Source: Lacibacter sediminis (GTDB lineage: Bacteria > Bacteroidota > Bacteroidia > Chitinophagales > Chitinophagaceae). Taken from it: 64,000 nt of DNA. The position numbers were made by a program, and so were the translations under genes. The DNA is taken from the NCBI RefSeq assembly GCF_014168535.1, contig NZ_CP060007.1:4464001-4528000 (forward strand). Direction: 5' to 3'. The notes under the pieces were generated by a model that made no database searches, was not told the DNA's origin, and saw nothing but the letters and a program-made list of their open reading frames with translations. Below are positions 42,651-52,061 of the stretch, piece by piece. Positions within the stretch are counted from its first letter, which is position 1, and the number at the start of each line of letters is the position of its first letter.

Positions 42651-44432
42651 TTAAATGCCTGCAATGTATTCGTCAAGGTTTATGTCGGAGCTGAGTTGAA
42701 GGCGCTGCCGCAAACGTTGCCTTGTTTTATGGACACTGTCGACAGATATGCCCAGCATGGCAGCCATTTGTTTGCTTGTAAGCTGCATGCGTGTAAGAGC
42801 AGCCATCCGTTGCTCTGCCACTGTTATATCGGCTGAGATCTCTTTGAGTTGTTGAAAGAAGGTTGGATAAATTTTTTCAAAGAGTGATTTAAATTTCAAC
42901 CAATCGTCTTCGGTTAATATGGTTTGCCGGCTGAGTTCGGACATCAGGACTTGCTGCTCCGATGATTCCCCTTTGTTTTTTGCCTGTTCTTCCAGTTTTT
43001 CAATGAGGCTGGTTTTTTCCACAATGTTTTCGGTAAACATTTTGAGTTGCTCACGTGCCGATGCAATTTCCTGTTGCATCCGTTGCTTTTCCTGCTCCAT
43101 CCGCTCCACCTGCAACTTTGCTTTCAGTCGCTGTCTTGTAATTACCAGGAAGCCAACCATGCCCAGCAAAATAATAGCAGCAATCAAGACATTACGTTGA
43201 AATACCTGCTTCTCTCTCTCGCTTTGCAGTGACTGAATATGGTACCTGCTTTTTTCATCGTTGGCTCTTGCCTTTGAAACGGCAATTCCACTTATGGCAA
43301 TTACCCGTTCCAATGAATCATTCAACGCACTGTACTTTGTATTGTAGTAAAAAGCACTGTCGTAATTGCCCAATGCTTTAAATACATCCACAGCTGCAAC
43401 GTAAGTGTTTCGCAAATAAAACATTTCGGGAGCTTGCTCTAACAAACGAAATGCTTCTCTTACGTACTGCAAGGCAGCCTTCGTATTTCCTAACCGAACC
43501 TGTGTGCGTGCAGCCCACTGCAGGGAGTTGGCTGCATTATCAAAAAGTTTTTCTGCTTTACTAAACTTATGATCCGTTTGAAATAAGACGAGTGCCGTAT
43601 CGTATTTTTTTTGCTCAAAAAAAATCTGCCCCATGTTACCCCCGATGATTCCCTTCCATATATCGAGGTTTAATGCTGTTGCCGCTTTCAGCGATGCTTT
43701 GTACCAGTAGAAAGCTGAATCGTATTGTTGCCTGCGATGGTAACCAAGGGCAGCCGTGTTACTGGAGAACATCATTCGTACAGTATCACCCGGTTGTTTA
43801 AGTTTTTCAAAAAGCTTAAATGCTTTGATACTGTTTTTTACACATTCTTCATACTCCCTGATTTTATACAAGATTTCTCCAACAACCAGGTAGTTGTGCG
43901 GGCTGTTTGCAATGCCGAGCTTCTCATTGAGTTCGAGTCCGTTCAGGGTGTAGGTTACTGCCAGTGCCAGCTCTTTCAACGAATGGTAAACCTGGCCGCA
44001 AATAAGACTTGCCTGTGCGATCAACCTGTCATCCCCCGACAGGTAAGCTTCGTTCATTGTTTTTTCATAAAGCGAAAGAACTCTTGATTGCACTACCTCG
44101 CTGGCCCGGTATTCCGCCATTGAATTAATTTCTGGTTTTACATCTTCGTGAAGAAACACAGCAGCCTTTATTGCGTAAAAACGTGCCCGCAACTGATGGT
44201 TGTCTGCTTTTGATTCCAGCTCTTGAAGGATGTTTTCTGATTGTCCGCTTTTTGCAATCTCCGCTACTAAATCATATTTGTAGAAAATAGCGTTTTTAAC
44301 GTACCCATTTAGTGTGTCGATTATGTCGACTTCTTTAAGTACAGGCGTTTGTGCCTGCGTCGGGCACACGATAAAAGAAAACAGCAGCCATGTAATGAAT
44401 ATCCGGAGCAATTGGGTTTTGGAACGATTCAT
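42651..44432 (-). CDS. TPR / transmembrane / coiled-coil / HTH regulator, copy B
   Basis: 593 residues. Signal or anchor helix (about 8-27), about 350 residues of TPR-like helical repeats (for example AALGYHRRQQYDSAFYWYKA, GNYDSAFYYNTKYSAL), one transmembrane helix (VLIAAIILLGMVGFLVITRQ, about 420), a Gln/Glu/Lys-rich coiled coil, and a C-terminal LuxR-like helix-turn-helix with LTSKQMAAMLGISVDSVHK and TRQRLRQRL. It appears to be a membrane-tethered DNA-binding sensor with a periplasmic TPR part. Start: ATG 44432 (MNRSKTQ) is preferred to ATG 44438, since only the former aligns with an ATG in the paralog. About 170 nt downstream of copy A. Confidence 0.88.
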   Translation of the reverse strand: MNRSKTQLLRIFITWLLFSFIVCPTQAQTPVLKEVDIIDTLNGYVKNAIFYKYDLVAEIAKSGQSENILQELESKADNHQLRARFYAIKAAVFLHEDVKPEINSMAEYRASEVVQSRVLSLYEKTMNEAYLSGDDRLIAQASLICGQVYHSLKELALAVTYTLNGLELNEKLGIANSPHNYLVVGEILYKIREYEECVKNSIKAFKLFEKLKQPGDTVRMMFSSNTAALGYHRRQQYDSAFYWYKASLKAATALNLDIWKGIIGGNMGQIFFEQKKYDTALVLFQTDHKFSKAEKLFDNAANSLQWAARTQVRLGNTKAALQYVREAFRLLEQAPEMFYLRNTYVAAVDVFKALGNYDSAFYYNTKYSALNDSLERVIAISGIAVSKARANDEKSRYHIQSLQSEREKQVFQRNVLIAAIILLGMVGFLVITRQRLKAKLQVERMEQEKQRMQQEIASAREQLKMFTENIVEKTSLIEKLEEQAKNKGESSEQQVLMSELSRQTILTEDDWLKFKSLFEKIYPTFFQQLKEISADITVAEQRMAALTRMQLTSKQMAAMLGISVDSVHKTRQRLRQRLQLSSDINLDEYIAGI

Positions 44433-44601
44433 AAACATGGCTAATATAGAAAAATAATACCAACGCTGTACGATGTGTGTAAGACGAAGATTGTCAACTA
44501 AAAAAACCGCTGACAGTAACAGGCACGTTGTTTTTTAGACTCAGAATGGTTAGTACCGAAACAACGAAAAGCCATTTTGCACTAAGAAAGGTTGCAGTCT
44601 G

Positions 44602-46386
44602 TTACATGCCTGCAATGTATTCGTCAAGATTTATGTCGGAGCTGAGTTGAAGGCGCTGACGCAACCGTTGTCTTGTTTTGTGTACACTATCAACCGAAAT
44701 ACCCAGCATGGCCGCCATCTGTTTGCTGGTTAGTTGCAGGCGGGTAAGGGCAGCCATCCGTTTTTCGGCCACCGTTATATCGGCTGAATTTTCTTTGAGT
44801 TGCTGAAAGAAGGTTGGATAAATTTTTTCGAACAATGATTTGAACTTTAGCCAATCCTCTTCGGTTAATATTGTTTGCTGACTGAGTTCGGACATGAGGA
44901 TTTGGTGTTCCGATGAATCCCCTTTGTTTTTTGCCTGTTCTTCCAGTTTTTCAATGAGGCTGGTTTTTTCCACAATGTTTTCGGTAAACATTTTAAGTTG
45001 CTCACGTGCCGATGCAATTTCCTGTTGCATGCGTTGCTTATCCTGTTGCATCCGCTCCACCTGCAACTTTGCTTTCAGTCGCTGTCTAGTAATGACCAGG
45101 AAAGCCACAAATCCCAACAGTAGAATTGCCGCAATTAATATGTTACGATGAAATACCTGTTTCTCTTTCTCCTTTTGCAGTGATTGGATATGGTACCTGC
45201 TTTTTTCATCGTTGGCTCTTGCTTTGGAAACAGCAAGACCGCTTAAGGCAATCACACGTTCCAATGAATCATTTAACGCACTGTATTTTGTGTTGTAATA
45301 AAAAGCACTATCGTAATTGCCCATTGCTTTGAAAACATCTACCGCCGCCTGATATGTGTTGCGTAAGTAAAACATTTCAGGGGTTTGCCTTAACAGGCCA
45401 AACGCTTCCCGCAGGTACTGCATGGCAGCCGATTTATTTCCCAGGCGAACCTGAGTGCGTGCAGCCCATTGCAGGGAATTGGCTGCGTTGTCGTAGAGCT
45501 TTCCCTCGGTACTGAATTTATGATCTGCCAGAAATAAAACAAGTGCCGTGTCGTATTGTCTTTGCTCGTAATAAATCTGCCCCATGTTACCTCCGATGAT
45601 GCCTTTCCATATATCGAGCTTTAATGCAGTTGCCATTTTGAGCGATGTCTGGTACCAGAAAAAAGCTGAATCGTATTGCTGCTGCCGATGGTAACCGAGA
45701 GCAGCCGTGTTACTTGAGAACATCATCAATACAGTGTCACCAGGTCGTTTATGTGCTTCAAACAACTTAAAAGCTTTGATACTGTTTCTTACACATTCAC
45801 CATACTCCCTTATTTTATAAAAGATTTCGCCCACTACCATGTAATTGTCCGGGCTGTTTTCGATGCCGAGCTTCTCATTCAGCTCCAGCCCGTTCACGGT
45901 GTAGGTTACGGCCAACTCCAGTTCTTTCATTATGGAGCAGGAACTTCCGTAAAAAATACTTGCCACCGCAATCAAACGATCATCGCCTGAGAGGTACGCT
46001 TCGTTCATTACTTTTTTCCATAATTCAAGAATGGCCGATTTTGTTGCAGCACTCACCCGGTCTTCTTCGCCTAGTTTATTATTGGTTGGATCTACATCTT
46101 GATGATAAAGGACGGCGGCTTTCAGTCCATAGACCCGTGCACGCAACTCATGGTTATCCGCTTTTGCTTCCAGCTCACGAAAAATCGTTTCCGACTGTTT
46201 GCTTTTTGCAATCGGCTCTACCAGTGCATAGTCATACAAAATGGCTTTATTGGGATGTTCTGTTAATGATTTGATTATTTCATTTACAGCGGGAACCGGC
46301 GTTTGCGCCTCAACCCGGCAGTTGAAAAAAGTAAACAGAAGCAATGCAATGCAGATAGCGTGTAGTCTGGTTTTGGGATGATTCAT
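44602..46386 (-). CDS. TPR / transmembrane / coiled-coil / HTH regulator, copy A
   Basis: 594 residues with the same architecture as the downstream gene and roughly 80% identity by eye, highest from the TPRs to the C-terminus and lowest in the first 130 residues. Transmembrane helix ILIAAILLLGFVAFLVITRQ, then coiled coil, then the identical HTH core LTSKQMAAMLGISVDSVHK. Start ATG 46386 (MNHPKTR) is supported by alignment with the paralog; the upstream TTG at 46398 is not needed. A conserved upstream sequence ATTATTTTTCTATATT precedes both copies. No kinase or ligand-binding domain is seen; the signal is unknown. Confidence 0.88.
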   Translation of the reverse strand: MNHPKTRLHAICIALLLFTFFNCRVEAQTPVPAVNEIIKSLTEHPNKAILYDYALVEPIAKSKQSETIFRELEAKADNHELRARVYGLKAAVLYHQDVDPTNNKLGEEDRVSAATKSAILELWKKVMNEAYLSGDDRLIAVASIFYGSSCSIMKELELAVTYTVNGLELNEKLGIENSPDNYMVVGEIFYKIREYGECVRNSIKAFKLFEAHKRPGDTVLMMFSSNTAALGYHRQQQYDSAFFWYQTSLKMATALKLDIWKGIIGGNMGQIYYEQRQYDTALVLFLADHKFSTEGKLYDNAANSLQWAARTQVRLGNKSAAMQYLREAFGLLRQTPEMFYLRNTYQAAVDVFKAMGNYDSAFYYNTKYSALNDSLERVIALSGLAVSKARANDEKSRYHIQSLQKEKEKQVFHRNILIAAILLLGFVAFLVITRQRLKAKLQVERMQQDKQRMQQEIASAREQLKMFTENIVEKTSLIEKLEEQAKNKGDSSEHQILMSELSQQTILTEEDWLKFKSLFEKIYPTFFQQLKENSADITVAEKRMAALTRLQLTSKQMAAMLGISVDSVHKTRQRLRQRLQLSSDINLDEYIAGM

Positions 46387-46516
46387 AAGCGGTGCCAATA
46401 TAGAAAAATAATGCTAACGCTGTATGATATGTGTAAGCTGTCAGTAGGCCAAGGCGAAATTCCTGAATCAGATACCACGACAGCACAAACTGCTTTGTAC
46501 CTTTAAACAAAAAACT

Positions 46517-46834
46517 ATGTTACTCACAACAACACCCACGATCGAAGGCAAACCGATTCAGCAATACATTGGTATTGTTACAGCCGAAGCAATTATTGGT
46601 GCTAATATTTTTAAAGATCTCTTTGCGGGCATCCGTGATATTGTGGGTGGGCGAAGTGGTACGTATGAACGTGTAATTGAAGAGGCACGACAAAATGCAT
46701 TGGTTGAACTGCAGCAAAAAGCACAGCAGTTAGGTGCTGATGCAGTAGTGGGCATTGATCTTGACTTTGAAACCGTAGGCAGTGGCGGCAGTATGCTGAT
46801 GGTTGTAGCAACAGGCACTGCAGTAAAGCTCTAA
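46517..46834 (+). CDS. YbjQ family (UPF0145) heavy-metal-binding-domain protein
   Basis: 105 residues matching the YbjQ family along its length: TTTPTIEGKPIQQYIGIVTA, EAIIGANIFKDLFAGIRDIV, GGRSGTYERVIEEARQNALV and GADAVVGIDLDFETVG. The family forms pentameric rings; its function is not established. A -7-like TACCTTTA lies just upstream at about 46498. Divergent from the TPR-HTH gene and followed by a shared terminator. Confidence 0.9.
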   Translation: MLLTTTPTIEGKPIQQYIGIVTAEAIIGANIFKDLFAGIRDIVGGRSGTYERVIEEARQNALVELQQKAQQLGADAVVGIDLDFETVGSGGSMLMVVATGTAVKL

Positions 46835-46852
46835 ACCTGTTTCATGAAAAAT

Positions 46853-46882
46853 AAAGAGCCGCTCAGTCAGAGCGGCTCTTTT
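46853..46882. terminator. Bidirectional terminator between ybjQ-like and pckG
   Basis: 12-bp stem AAAGAGCCGCTC / GAGCGGCTCTTT with a 5-nt loop, flanked by A- and T-runs. Confidence 0.85.
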
Positions 46883-46885
46883 GTA

Positions 46886-48745
46886 TTAATGTCTTTCGGG
46901 TGCCAGCACTTCATTGGGTGAGCGCCATAATGCACTCAACAATAACTGACGCATGAATAAAAATTCTTTCGGAAGACGATCATATAATTTTTCGAACAAC
47001 TCTTCATGGCCTAATAATTCCTGCTTCCATAATTCAGCGTCGATGTGTTGTAATTCATGGAACTGTTCACGTGCAAATTTATCAGTGCCCAGCCCATCCC
47101 ATGTAAGATCACGGTAACGTGGCCTCCATCCTATCGGGCATTCAACTGCACTTGCTCCGCCTTTACAACGTTCAACGATCCATTTCAGCACACGCATATT
47201 TTCACCAAAACCCGGCCACATAAATTCGCCTTTATCATTTTTGCGGAACCAGTTCACACCAAAAATGCGTGGTGCATTTGGTAAGTCACGGCCAAACTGT
47301 AACCAATGGTTAAAGTAATCGCCCATGTGATAACCAAGGAAGGGCAACATCGCAAACGGATCTCTTCTTACTTTGCCCAATTCGCCAAATGCAGCAGCAG
47401 TCATTTCACTACCCATGGTTGCAGCGAGATAAACACCAAAGTTCCAGTTGAATGATTGATAAACTAATGGCACAGCTGTAGTTCTTCTTCCACCAAATAC
47501 AAATGCTGATACATGAACACCATTTGGATTGTTCCACTCAGGATCAATGGCAGGATTTTGAAAAGCCGGAGCTGTGAATCTTGCATTAGGATGCGCAGCA
47601 GGTTTCCCGCTGTTTTTATCATAAGGGTTTCCGTGCCAGTCAATCATTCCATCAGGTACTTCTTTTGTCATTCCTTCCCACCATATATCAGCATCGGGTG
47701 TAACTGCTACGTTGGTGAAGATTGTGTTGGCCCTGATACTGGCCATGGCATTGGGATTTGTTTTTTCGTTGGTACCGGGTGCTACGCCAAAATAACCTGC
47801 TTCGGGGTTGATGGCATATAATTTTCCATCATACCCTTTATGAATCCACGCAATATCATCGCCCACTGTTGTAATCTTCCAGCCGTCCATTTCTTTTGGC
47901 GGAATCATCATGGCAAAATTTGTTTTACCACATGCACTTGGGAAAGCAGCAGCCACATATGTTTTTTCTTTCTGTGGATTTTCTACGCCCAACAGTAACA
48001 TATGTTCGGCCAGCCATCCCTGGTCACGGCCAAGCACAGACGCAATACGTAACGCAAAACATTTTTTGCCCAATAACGCATTACCTCCATAACCACTACC
48101 GTAGGAAATCACCAAACGTTCTTCAGGAAAATGAGAAATATATTTTACTGTTGGGTTGCAGGGCCATTTCACATCGGTCTGTCCTTCCTGTAACGGAGCA
48201 CCCAATGTGTGTAAACATTTTACCCATTCGCCGTTAATGTGTTTTAATACATCATCGCCCATACGTGTCATGATACGCATGTTTACAACAACATATTCAC
48301 TATCGGTGATCTGCACACCGTAACGGGAGAACTTAGAACCAACAGGTCCCATGCAGAATGGAATAACATACATGGTGCGGCCATGCATACTTCCTTTTGT
48401 AAGGTCTTCAAGGATATGTTTCATTTCTGAAGGTTCCATCCAGTTGTTGGTTGGACCGGCGTCCTGTTTACGTGTACTGCAGATGAATGTTCGGTCTTCT
48501 ACACGTGCTACATCACTTGGATCACTGAAACATGCAAAGCTGCCAGGACGTTTTTCGGGATTCAGGCGGATGAAGGTTCCTTTATCAACCAGCTGCTGAC
48601 AAAGCTGATCATATTCTTCCTGCGATCCGTTGCACCACAGTACTTCGGCCGGTTCAAAATGCTCTTGCATTTTTTTTACCCATTCTTTTAATTCTGTTTT
48701 GTTAGGAGCAATCATTTTTTTGCGGGGTTTTGATGCGACAAACAT
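46886..48745 (-). CDS. pckG: Phosphoenolpyruvate carboxykinase (GTP)
   Basis: 619 residues, the usual length of the GTP-dependent class. Converts oxaloacetate and GTP to phosphoenolpyruvate, GDP and CO2 at the start of gluconeogenesis. Active-site landmarks: the kinase-1a loop FPSACGKTNFAMM, the metal site region TVGDDIAWI, FGVAPGTNEKTNPNAMASIR, FVFGGRRTTAVPLV and the substrate-binding YGSGYGGNALLGKKC. A second ATG at 48715 (MIAPNKTEL) could be the true start because the first ten residues are Lys/Arg-rich and unusual. Confidence 0.97.
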   Translation of the reverse strand: MFVASKPRKKMIAPNKTELKEWVKKMQEHFEPAEVLWCNGSQEEYDQLCQQLVDKGTFIRLNPEKRPGSFACFSDPSDVARVEDRTFICSTRKQDAGPTNNWMEPSEMKHILEDLTKGSMHGRTMYVIPFCMGPVGSKFSRYGVQITDSEYVVVNMRIMTRMGDDVLKHINGEWVKCLHTLGAPLQEGQTDVKWPCNPTVKYISHFPEERLVISYGSGYGGNALLGKKCFALRIASVLGRDQGWLAEHMLLLGVENPQKEKTYVAAAFPSACGKTNFAMMIPPKEMDGWKITTVGDDIAWIHKGYDGKLYAINPEAGYFGVAPGTNEKTNPNAMASIRANTIFTNVAVTPDADIWWEGMTKEVPDGMIDWHGNPYDKNSGKPAAHPNARFTAPAFQNPAIDPEWNNPNGVHVSAFVFGGRRTTAVPLVYQSFNWNFGVYLAATMGSEMTAAAFGELGKVRRDPFAMLPFLGYHMGDYFNHWLQFGRDLPNAPRIFGVNWFRKNDKGEFMWPGFGENMRVLKWIVERCKGGASAVECPIGWRPRYRDLTWDGLGTDKFAREQFHELQHIDAELWKQELLGHEELFEKLYDRLPKEFLFMRQLLLSALWRSPNEVLAPERH

Positions 48746-48856
48746 AATATTCGATTTAGATACCGCAAGTAAAAAATATTAAGGTTGAGAAAATATGACT
48801 GATGTAAGTGTGCTGTCCAATCTGTATCATTCAGCAGGAAATACCCATAAGAGCTA

Positions 48857-48880
48857 ACCTGCACTAAACAGGTGCTTTTT
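48857..48880 (+). terminator. Terminator-like hairpin in the pckG upstream region
   Basis: ACCTG (48857-48861), loop CACTAAA, CAGGT (48869-48873), then GCTTTTTT. It faces plus, yet no plus-strand gene precedes it in this 290-nt gap, so it may be a chance hairpin or the end of an unannotated short RNA. Confidence 0.3.
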
Positions 48881-49035
48881 TAGACGAATCAACCATACAA
48901 GCCGCCAACTGCTTTTGTCGATCGAATAATGAAGTCTGAAACCAAATCATTACTGCTTGTCTATTTCAGGTTTTTTTGCCTTTGTACAGATATAATTTTA
49001 CTGTATCATCTTTTTAATCATTAAACCATATTAAT

Positions 49036-49392
49036 ATGCCTAACAATTTAAAAAATTACATTCCTGCTGTCTTGTTTATTTGTGTAAGTACTGCAACTTC
49101 AGCTCAGGAAGTAACCGTTAGCAGCCGTACACCCCGTTTTGTATCAGAAAAGGGATACTGGGTGATCAGGAGTAATGTAAAACAACCCAAAGAAGCGGTT
49201 GTATATTTTTACAACCTGCAGCATGAATTAGTGTATGAAGAAGAAGTGAAAAATGCAAGACTCAACATCAATCGCATAAAGGTAAAAATGCGTTTGAAAA
49301 AAGCACTTGAGCAAGCTATCGCAGTACACGAGCGAGAGGGAACTACTTCAAAAGATGACAAAATCTTAGCGTCTGTTTTCAGGAAAAAATAA
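49036..49392 (+). CDS. Small secreted protein of unknown function
   Basis: 118 residues with a signal peptide (about 1-23, ending TSAQ). The mature part has SEKGYWVIRSNVKQPKEAVV, then YFYNLQHELVYEEEV, and a basic helical tail KVKMRLKKALEQAIAVHERE ending FRKK. No family recognised. The first half looks like a single beta domain similar to T9SS sorting or PepSY-like stalks, but it lacks the C-terminal KxxR motif. A -7-like TGCCTTTG lies at about 48978. The LytS/LytTR pair follows. Confidence 0.6.
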   Translation: MPNNLKNYIPAVLFICVSTATSAQEVTVSSRTPRFVSEKGYWVIRSNVKQPKEAVVYFYNLQHELVYEEEVKNARLNINRIKVKMRLKKALEQAIAVHEREGTTSKDDKILASVFRKK

Positions 49393-49525
49393 CCAGTCAG
49401 GTAAAGGCGTCTTCACGGCGCCCTTTTTCATCAACATTGAAAACCGTTTGTCGACGAAAAAACATTGTTTGTCGATGAGTGCACATAATGCTTCGGATTG
49501 ACTGCCGAGCTGTGTAACTTTAAGT

Positions 49526-50689
49526 ATGATGATTGAAAAATATCCCTTCATTTTTTCTGACGAACGTCGCTACCGGCTTTCAAGACACATCAGCTTCTGG
49601 GCATTCTGGTGGATATTCCAGGGATTTCTCTACTCATTTGTTGCCGTGCGCAGCGGCTATTCTTACCAGTTACGTTTACTCTCATCAACAGTTGAATCGC
49701 TTATCTATTTGGTGCCGCATATTTTCCTGTCGTATTCTCTCGTATATTTTGTCATCCCGAAGTATTTACTCAAACAAAAATATCTTGCTACTGTTGCGTG
49801 GGTCGTGGTGCTTTTTCTTGTTACGTCGGCAATGGCCGCTTTCCTTTCACTGACGATTATTGAATGGGTGCGTGAACAAATTATGGGGTCTGATTATATC
49901 AGTAATATCAGAAGAAGTGGTATTGGTCTTTCGATCTATTTAGGATTATTAGCCGGTTTACGTGGAGGTATTACCATCGGCGGTATTGCAGCTGCCATTA
50001 AGCTCATGAAACACTGGTATGTAAAAGAACAACGCAACCTGATTCTGCAAAAAGAAAATATGGAAGCACAGTTAGAGGTTTTGAAGGCACAGATACATCC
50101 ACATTTTTTATTCAATACACTCAATAATATTTATTCGCATACCCGCAACAGTTCGCCTGTTGCTTCCAAAATGCTGATGGAACTATCGGATATGCTACGT
50201 TACATTTTATATGAAGGCAACCGTAGGCAGGTAGCATTAAGTAAAGAACTGAAAATGATTACCGATTATATCGAGCTCGAAAAACTCCGCTATGGTAATA
50301 AACTCGAAGTAACGATTGATCTGCCAACGAATTCCAACAGGTATTCTATTGCACCACTATTATTATTACCATTTGTAGAAAACTGTTTTAAACATGGCGC
50401 AAGTCATATGCTTGAACATCCATGGGTAAGTTTACACATCAGCATCAACGATCATATTCTTCATATGAAGCTGTTGAATGGAAAAATGCAAACTGATAAA
50501 ACGCATTCAACGGGTATTGGTTTGAAAAATGTGCAGGAACGACTTCGGTTACTCTACCCCGGTAAACACGAATTACAGATCATGAATGAACCGGATGTAT
50601 TTATTATTAACCTTAAAGCAGAACTACAGGTGTTATCTCCTGCAACTGTAGCTGTTTTACCGGAAGAAAGCACTGTTTTACATGCATGA
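49526..50689 (+). CDS. LytS-type sensor histidine kinase
   Basis: 387 residues. Four membrane helices (about 22-44, 58-80, 86-112 and 130-155), then a coiled-coil helix and the PF06580 His_kinase domain: QIHPHFLFNTLNNIYSHTRN with the phospho-acceptor H193, and an ATPase domain LLLLPFVENCFKHGA and GIGLKNVQERLRLLYPG. It has no large sensor domain, so it senses at or in the membrane. It overlaps the response regulator gene by 8 nt. Confidence 0.92.
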   Translation: MMIEKYPFIFSDERRYRLSRHISFWAFWWIFQGFLYSFVAVRSGYSYQLRLLSSTVESLIYLVPHIFLSYSLVYFVIPKYLLKQKYLATVAWVVVLFLVTSAMAAFLSLTIIEWVREQIMGSDYISNIRRSGIGLSIYLGLLAGLRGGITIGGIAAAIKLMKHWYVKEQRNLILQKENMEAQLEVLKAQIHPHFLFNTLNNIYSHTRNSSPVASKMLMELSDMLRYILYEGNRRQVALSKELKMITDYIELEKLRYGNKLEVTIDLPTNSNRYSIAPLLLLPFVENCFKHGASHMLEHPWVSLHISINDHILHMKLLNGKMQTDKTHSTGIGLKNVQERLRLLYPGKHELQIMNEPDVFIINLKAELQVLSPATVAVLPEESTVLHA

Positions 50690-51401
50690 ACAAGCGACCA
50701 TACGATGCCTTGTTGTTGATGATGAACCGCCTGCACGGGAAATCATCAAACAATATATTACCGATACACCTATGCTGCAATTATGTGGTGAATGTGGCAA
50801 TGCTATCCAGGCCATCGGTTTTTTACAACAACATGAAATTGATCTTATTTTTCTTGACATACGGATGCCTCAATTATCAGGCACCGACTTTTTAAAAACT
50901 TTATCACATCCTCCAAAAGTAATTTTCACTACTGCTCATCCGGAATATGCGTTAGAAGGTTATGAGTTAGATGCGATGGATTACTTATTAAAACCCATTC
51001 GCTTTGACCGGTTTTTGAAAGCAGTAAACAAAGCCTATCAACAGACTGCCCTTCGTAACTCACAGGAACGGCCAACAGTTGAACCGGAAAAGAAAGATGC
51101 ATTTGTATATTTCCGTGCAGACAGAAAAATGATGAAAGTAATGCTCTCCGATATTCTTTACATAGAAAGTATGAAAGATTATGTGAAAGTGGTAACAGGT
51201 AACGAAACCATCATCACCAAACAATCCATCAGTTCAGTGGAAGCGATGTTACCTGAGCAAAAGTTTATACGTACACATCGTTCGTTTATTGTATCGGCAG
51301 CCGCCATTCACTCGTTTACCAGCGAACTCATCAATGTTGGCAAAACAGAAATCCCCATTGGCAAACTATATCGTCAGCAGGTACTCAAAACATTGGCCTG
51401 A
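50682..51401 (+). CDS. LytTR-family response regulator
   Basis: 239 residues: receiver domain with D13-D14, phospho-acceptor D59 in LIFLDIRMPQLSG and K103-type LLKPIRFDRF, then a LytTR DNA-binding domain (FVYFRADRKMMKVMLSDILY, IESMKDYVKVV, FIRTHRSFIV). It starts inside the end of the kinase gene, and the two form a two-component system. LytTR domains bind the major groove through beta strands. Regulated genes unknown. Confidence 0.93.
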   Translation: MHEQATIRCLVVDDEPPAREIIKQYITDTPMLQLCGECGNAIQAIGFLQQHEIDLIFLDIRMPQLSGTDFLKTLSHPPKVIFTTAHPEYALEGYELDAMDYLLKPIRFDRFLKAVNKAYQQTALRNSQERPTVEPEKKDAFVYFRADRKMMKVMLSDILYIESMKDYVKVVTGNETIITKQSISSVEAMLPEQKFIRTHRSFIVSAAAIHSFTSELINVGKTEIPIGKLYRQQVLKTLA

Positions 51402-51464
51402 TGTTTTACGAAGTTTTTGTCACTTCCAATTTTCAGCCTACCTTTTATCACTAAATCGCATTGT

Positions 51465-52022
51465 ATGGTTGGATGGATCACTTCGCTTTGGTGGAAACTC
51501 AATGGCTGGAAAATAAACGGAACATTTCCAGATCATATACCTAAGATGGTCATAGCAGTTGGTCCCCATACCAGTGCATGGGATGTTGTAGTTGGCTTGG
51601 CGGCACGGTATGTTACACCTATTCACAAAGCCTACTTTCTTGGTAAGAAAGAATTATTTGATGGTGCATTCGGCTGGTTTTTTCGTGCACTAGGCGGTAC
51701 ACCGGTTGATCGTTCTTCATCTAAAGGAATGGTATCGCAGGTGGCTGATAAATTTAAACAGTATGATATGTTCAGGATTGCAATGAGTCCGGAGGGAACA
51801 AGAAAGAAAGTTGAAAAACTGCGTACGGGATTTTATTATATTGCTAAAGAAGCAAATGTTCCCATTCTTTTAGTGGGGTTTGATTTTAAAAATAAGCAAG
51901 TGATTTATGGTCCGATCGTTCATCCTTCAAACGATGAAGCGCTAGACTTTAAACAGATCACCGCTTTCTTTGCGCCAATAGAGGGAAAACATAAAGATGC
52001 AGGCATGGCACATCTTGGATAG
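51465..52022 (+). CDS. 1-acyl-sn-glycerol-3-phosphate acyltransferase-like (PlsC family)
   Basis: 185 residues. The PlsC motif I HxxxxD is present as GPHTSAWD; the later motif ALGGTPVDRSSSKGM resembles the glycerophosphate-binding FxR region, and AMSPEGTRKK is the EGTR motif. Start ATG 51465 (MVGWITSLWWKLNGWK) is chosen over the upstream TTG at 51417. A few residues shorter than typical PlsC, so it may act on another acceptor such as ornithine or lyso-lipid. Located 63 nt downstream of the LytTR gene. Confidence 0.88.
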   Translation: MVGWITSLWWKLNGWKINGTFPDHIPKMVIAVGPHTSAWDVVVGLAARYVTPIHKAYFLGKKELFDGAFGWFFRALGGTPVDRSSSKGMVSQVADKFKQYDMFRIAMSPEGTRKKVEKLRTGFYYIAKEANVPILLVGFDFKNKQVIYGPIVHPSNDEALDFKQITAFFAPIEGKHKDAGMAHLG

Positions 52023-52061
52023 CATTCATTAATATACTTCATCATACCAAAACCAATCAGC

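Noticed and set aside
42651..44438. ATG at 44438 as start of TPR-HTH copy B
   Set aside because: In the paralog the matching codon is CCG while the next ATG is conserved in both, so 44432 is the better start.
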